From positions 1-23,673 of the forward strand of contig CAAGDG010000027.1 in the NCBI GenBank assembly GCA_900768515.1: a stretch of 23,673 nucleotides of DNA, read 5' to 3'. Of the stretch, positions 22,130 through 23,673 are shown piece by piece (positions within the stretch are counted from its first letter, which is position 1; each line of letters begins with the position of its first letter). Both the position numbers and the translations under genes were made by a program. The DNA comes from Lentisphaeria bacterium. Lineage in GTDB: Bacteria; Verrucomicrobiota; Lentisphaeria; Victivallales; Victivallaceae. Under the pieces are notes generated by a model. It was not told where the DNA came from. It did not search any database and was given only the letters and a program-made list of their open reading frames with translations.

Positions 22130-23470
22130 ATGAGCGTCTATCTCAGAGGGAAATCGTATCACTACCGCTTTCTTTTCAAAGGCAAAGACTATTCCGGCGT
22201 ATGTTCCGGGTGTTCGACGGAAGGGCGCGCAAAAGAATATGAGCGTTCCATCCGGGAGAAAATACGCCGGGAGGCCGAAACGTTGTCTGCCGAGGAGGAA
22301 AAAATCCGGCAGAACAAAACAATCCGCGCGCTTGTGGATAACTACTCCTATGTGCTGACAGGCGGTAAGCCCATTACCCTTGCGGAGGCTTATCCGCTTG
22401 CACTGCAAAAGCCGAGCCGCCGTGAACCGTCGGAGCATATCGCCAGACAGAAACTTCGCTACTGGAACGACTTTGTCTCATACATGGCGGCAAAGTTCCC
22501 GGAAATCCAGGAACTTGCGCAAGTAAGGAAAAATCATTGCGAAACTTACGTCCGCTACCTGATTGACCACGGTCGATTCAACAGAAAAGTGGAATTTCAT
22601 GTCCGGTCGGGCAAGGTTTCCTATACGGGAAAATATACACTCAAAAACAAAGTGTCGGGCAAAACGATCCATGAAATCGCCCGCGTCTGCAAAGAGGTTT
22701 TCCGGAAATTGCAGGAGGACGCCGGTATCGTCTACAATCCGTGGGATTCGGTGATTACCCCGCGCTGGGAACAGACCGACCGGGAAATCTTTTCCGAGCA
22801 GGAACTCATGCTGATCCGCAATGGCATCAACCGGACCGACGAACTTTCCATATTCTGCCGACCTCTGTTTCTGGTCGCGGCGGTAACGGGATTGACCGAA
22901 GGGGATATCTGTACCTTGAAATGGTCGGAAATCTCATGGGCGACGCGGATGATCTTCCGCAAACGCCGCAAAACGCAGGCGGATCTGGCAATCCCGATTC
23001 TTTCCACACTGGAACATTATCTGCGGAGTCTGCCGCGGGAAAGTGAATACGTCTTTCCTCTGCATGCGGAGATGTATCTCAAGGATGCGTCCCTGATCTC
23101 CTATCGGATCAAGCGTTTCCTCGAAGGACTGAATATCAAAACGGTCAAGGAGTTTGAGAATCGGAAGGCAATCAGCATCAAGGATCTTCATTCCATGCGG
23201 CATGTCTTTTGCTATTATGCCGGACAGGTCGGGATTTCCCTTGCCGTCGTCCAAAGCATTGTCGGACACATGACACAGGAAATGACAAAGCATTATATGT
23301 CTCACGCGACAACCCGTGCGAAGCAGGAAGCCATTGAAAAACTGCCCGCGTTTCTGGTGATGAACGACAGTATCGAGATCCCCTGCGCGGATGAGCGCAG
23401 GCGTCTCGCGGAACTGGCATATACGCTGCCGATGGAGCAGGTAAGCCTTCTGCTGCGGCAAGTCATCTGA
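22130..23470 (+). CDS. Tyrosine-type site-specific recombinase (integrase) with altered box I
   Basis: The protein has 446 residues. An N-terminal arm-binding-like region (about 1-65) precedes a SAM-like core-binding domain (about 75-215), and the catalytic domain fills the rest. Box II is intact: H354-x-x-R357 (HSMRH), H380 in IVGHM and the nucleophile Y389 in KHYMSH. A beta-hairpin lysine is probably K281. At box I, where the consensus is TGLR, this protein reads TGLT (T256), so the first catalytic arginine is missing. The Bacteroides conjugative transposon integrase IntDOT also lacks this arginine (it has serine) yet is active. The AGGAGG ribosome site, 6 bases before the ATG, is ideal. 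It lies next to tRNA-Asn, so it should mobilise the element beginning there. Cargo genes are outside the window. Confidence 0.93.
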   Translation: MSVYLRGKSYHYRFLFKGKDYSGVCSGCSTEGRAKEYERSIREKIRREAETLSAEEEKIRQNKTIRALVDNYSYVLTGGKPITLAEAYPLALQKPSRREPSEHIARQKLRYWNDFVSYMAAKFPEIQELAQVRKNHCETYVRYLIDHGRFNRKVEFHVRSGKVSYTGKYTLKNKVSGKTIHEIARVCKEVFRKLQEDAGIVYNPWDSVITPRWEQTDREIFSEQELMLIRNGINRTDELSIFCRPLFLVAAVTGLTEGDICTLKWSEISWATRMIFRKRRKTQADLAIPILSTLEHYLRSLPRESEYVFPLHAEMYLKDASLISYRIKRFLEGLNIKTVKEFENRKAISIKDLHSMRHVFCYYAGQVGISLAVVQSIVGHMTQEMTKHYMSHATTRAKQEAIEKLPAFLVMNDSIEIPCADERRRLAELAYTLPMEQVSLLLRQVI

Positions 23471-23490
23471 AGATAACCCATTTTCATCAG

Positions 23491-23535
23491 ACGGGAGTCG
23501 TGGTTCTTTGAATCACGGCTCCCGTTCCGTTTTGA
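23491..23535 (+). terminator. Terminator after the integrase gene
   Basis: ACGGGAGTCGTGGTTC and GAATCACGGCTCCCGT form a 16-bp stem with two G-T pairs around a TTT loop, 20 bases after the integrase stop. TCCGTTTT follows, itself part of a second small hairpin CCGTT-TTG-AACGG. The T tract is modest. The remaining bases to the window end contain short TGTC/GACA repeats but no gene. Confidence 0.6.
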
Positions 23536-23673
23536 ACGGTTGTGCGACAGAATTTGTCATGCCGCCTGTCGTGACATGTCGCCATCCATTTTGAGCGTAA
23601 AAGTTTCTTTTTTCGCTTTTTCTGAAGCTGTTTATGTCGCCGTTCCCGGTTCAGTGGAGAACAACCTTCAACC

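Noticed and set aside
23541..23585. TGTC/GACA-rich short repeats near the window end
   Set aside because: The arms are only 4-6 bases and irregular; without the following sequence I cannot call a site.

Overview
The window looks like chromosomal DNA from a GC-rich, Gram-negative, carbohydrate-degrading bacterium of the Verrucomicrobiota/Lentisphaerota type; a gut Victivallis-like organism is my best guess. The clues are a short pseudopilin with an [24 protein letters not shown] head and an H-X9-DG tail, many glycosidase genes each next to its own GntR, LacI or IclR regulator, and an RND efflux remnant. The taxonomy is inference from gene style, not from a marker gene.

Region 1 (1-8477, all minus strand) holds two transcription units. 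The upstream one is IclR regulator, SDR dehydrogenase, GH39-like glycosidase, GH42 beta-galactosidase-like enzyme and an enolase-superfamily sugar-acid dehydratase. These genes are tightly packed, the last two overlap by 4 bp, and an intrinsic terminator follows at 2143-2173. The gene content suggests uptake of a glycoside, cytoplasmic hydrolysis, oxidation of the released sugar and dehydration of the sugar acid. The downstream unit is an unusual regulator, a GntR winged helix fused to an ABC-type solute-binding domain, followed 37 bp later by the pseudopilin that runs off the window. A consensus promoter and two matching palindromes lie in front of the regulator.

Region 2 (8478-14434) has a plus-strand GH5-like glycosidase. 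Converging on it are a minus-strand GH38 alpha-mannosidase and a LacI regulator that starts two bases after the mannosidase stop. Region 3 (14435-15914) pairs a CE4 deacetylase with a SpoU RNA methyltransferase. Region 4 (15966-18980) is a LacI regulator plus a NagZ-like GH3 enzyme, with a 26-bp CG-centred operator in front and a good terminator behind.

Region 5 (19075-21861) changes character: a truncated RND efflux gene, two membrane proteins of unknown function separated by a 14-bp hairpin, and about 600 bp of AT-richer gene-free DNA. Region 6 (21862-23673) is tRNA-Asn(GTT) followed directly by a tyrosine integrase that lacks the usual box I arginine. This looks like the left edge of a genomic island whose other end lies outside the window.

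None of the five glycosidases shows a signal peptide, and no transporter gene is visible apart from the RND fragment. The sugars must therefore enter through systems encoded elsewhere. No rRNA or CRISPR array was seen.
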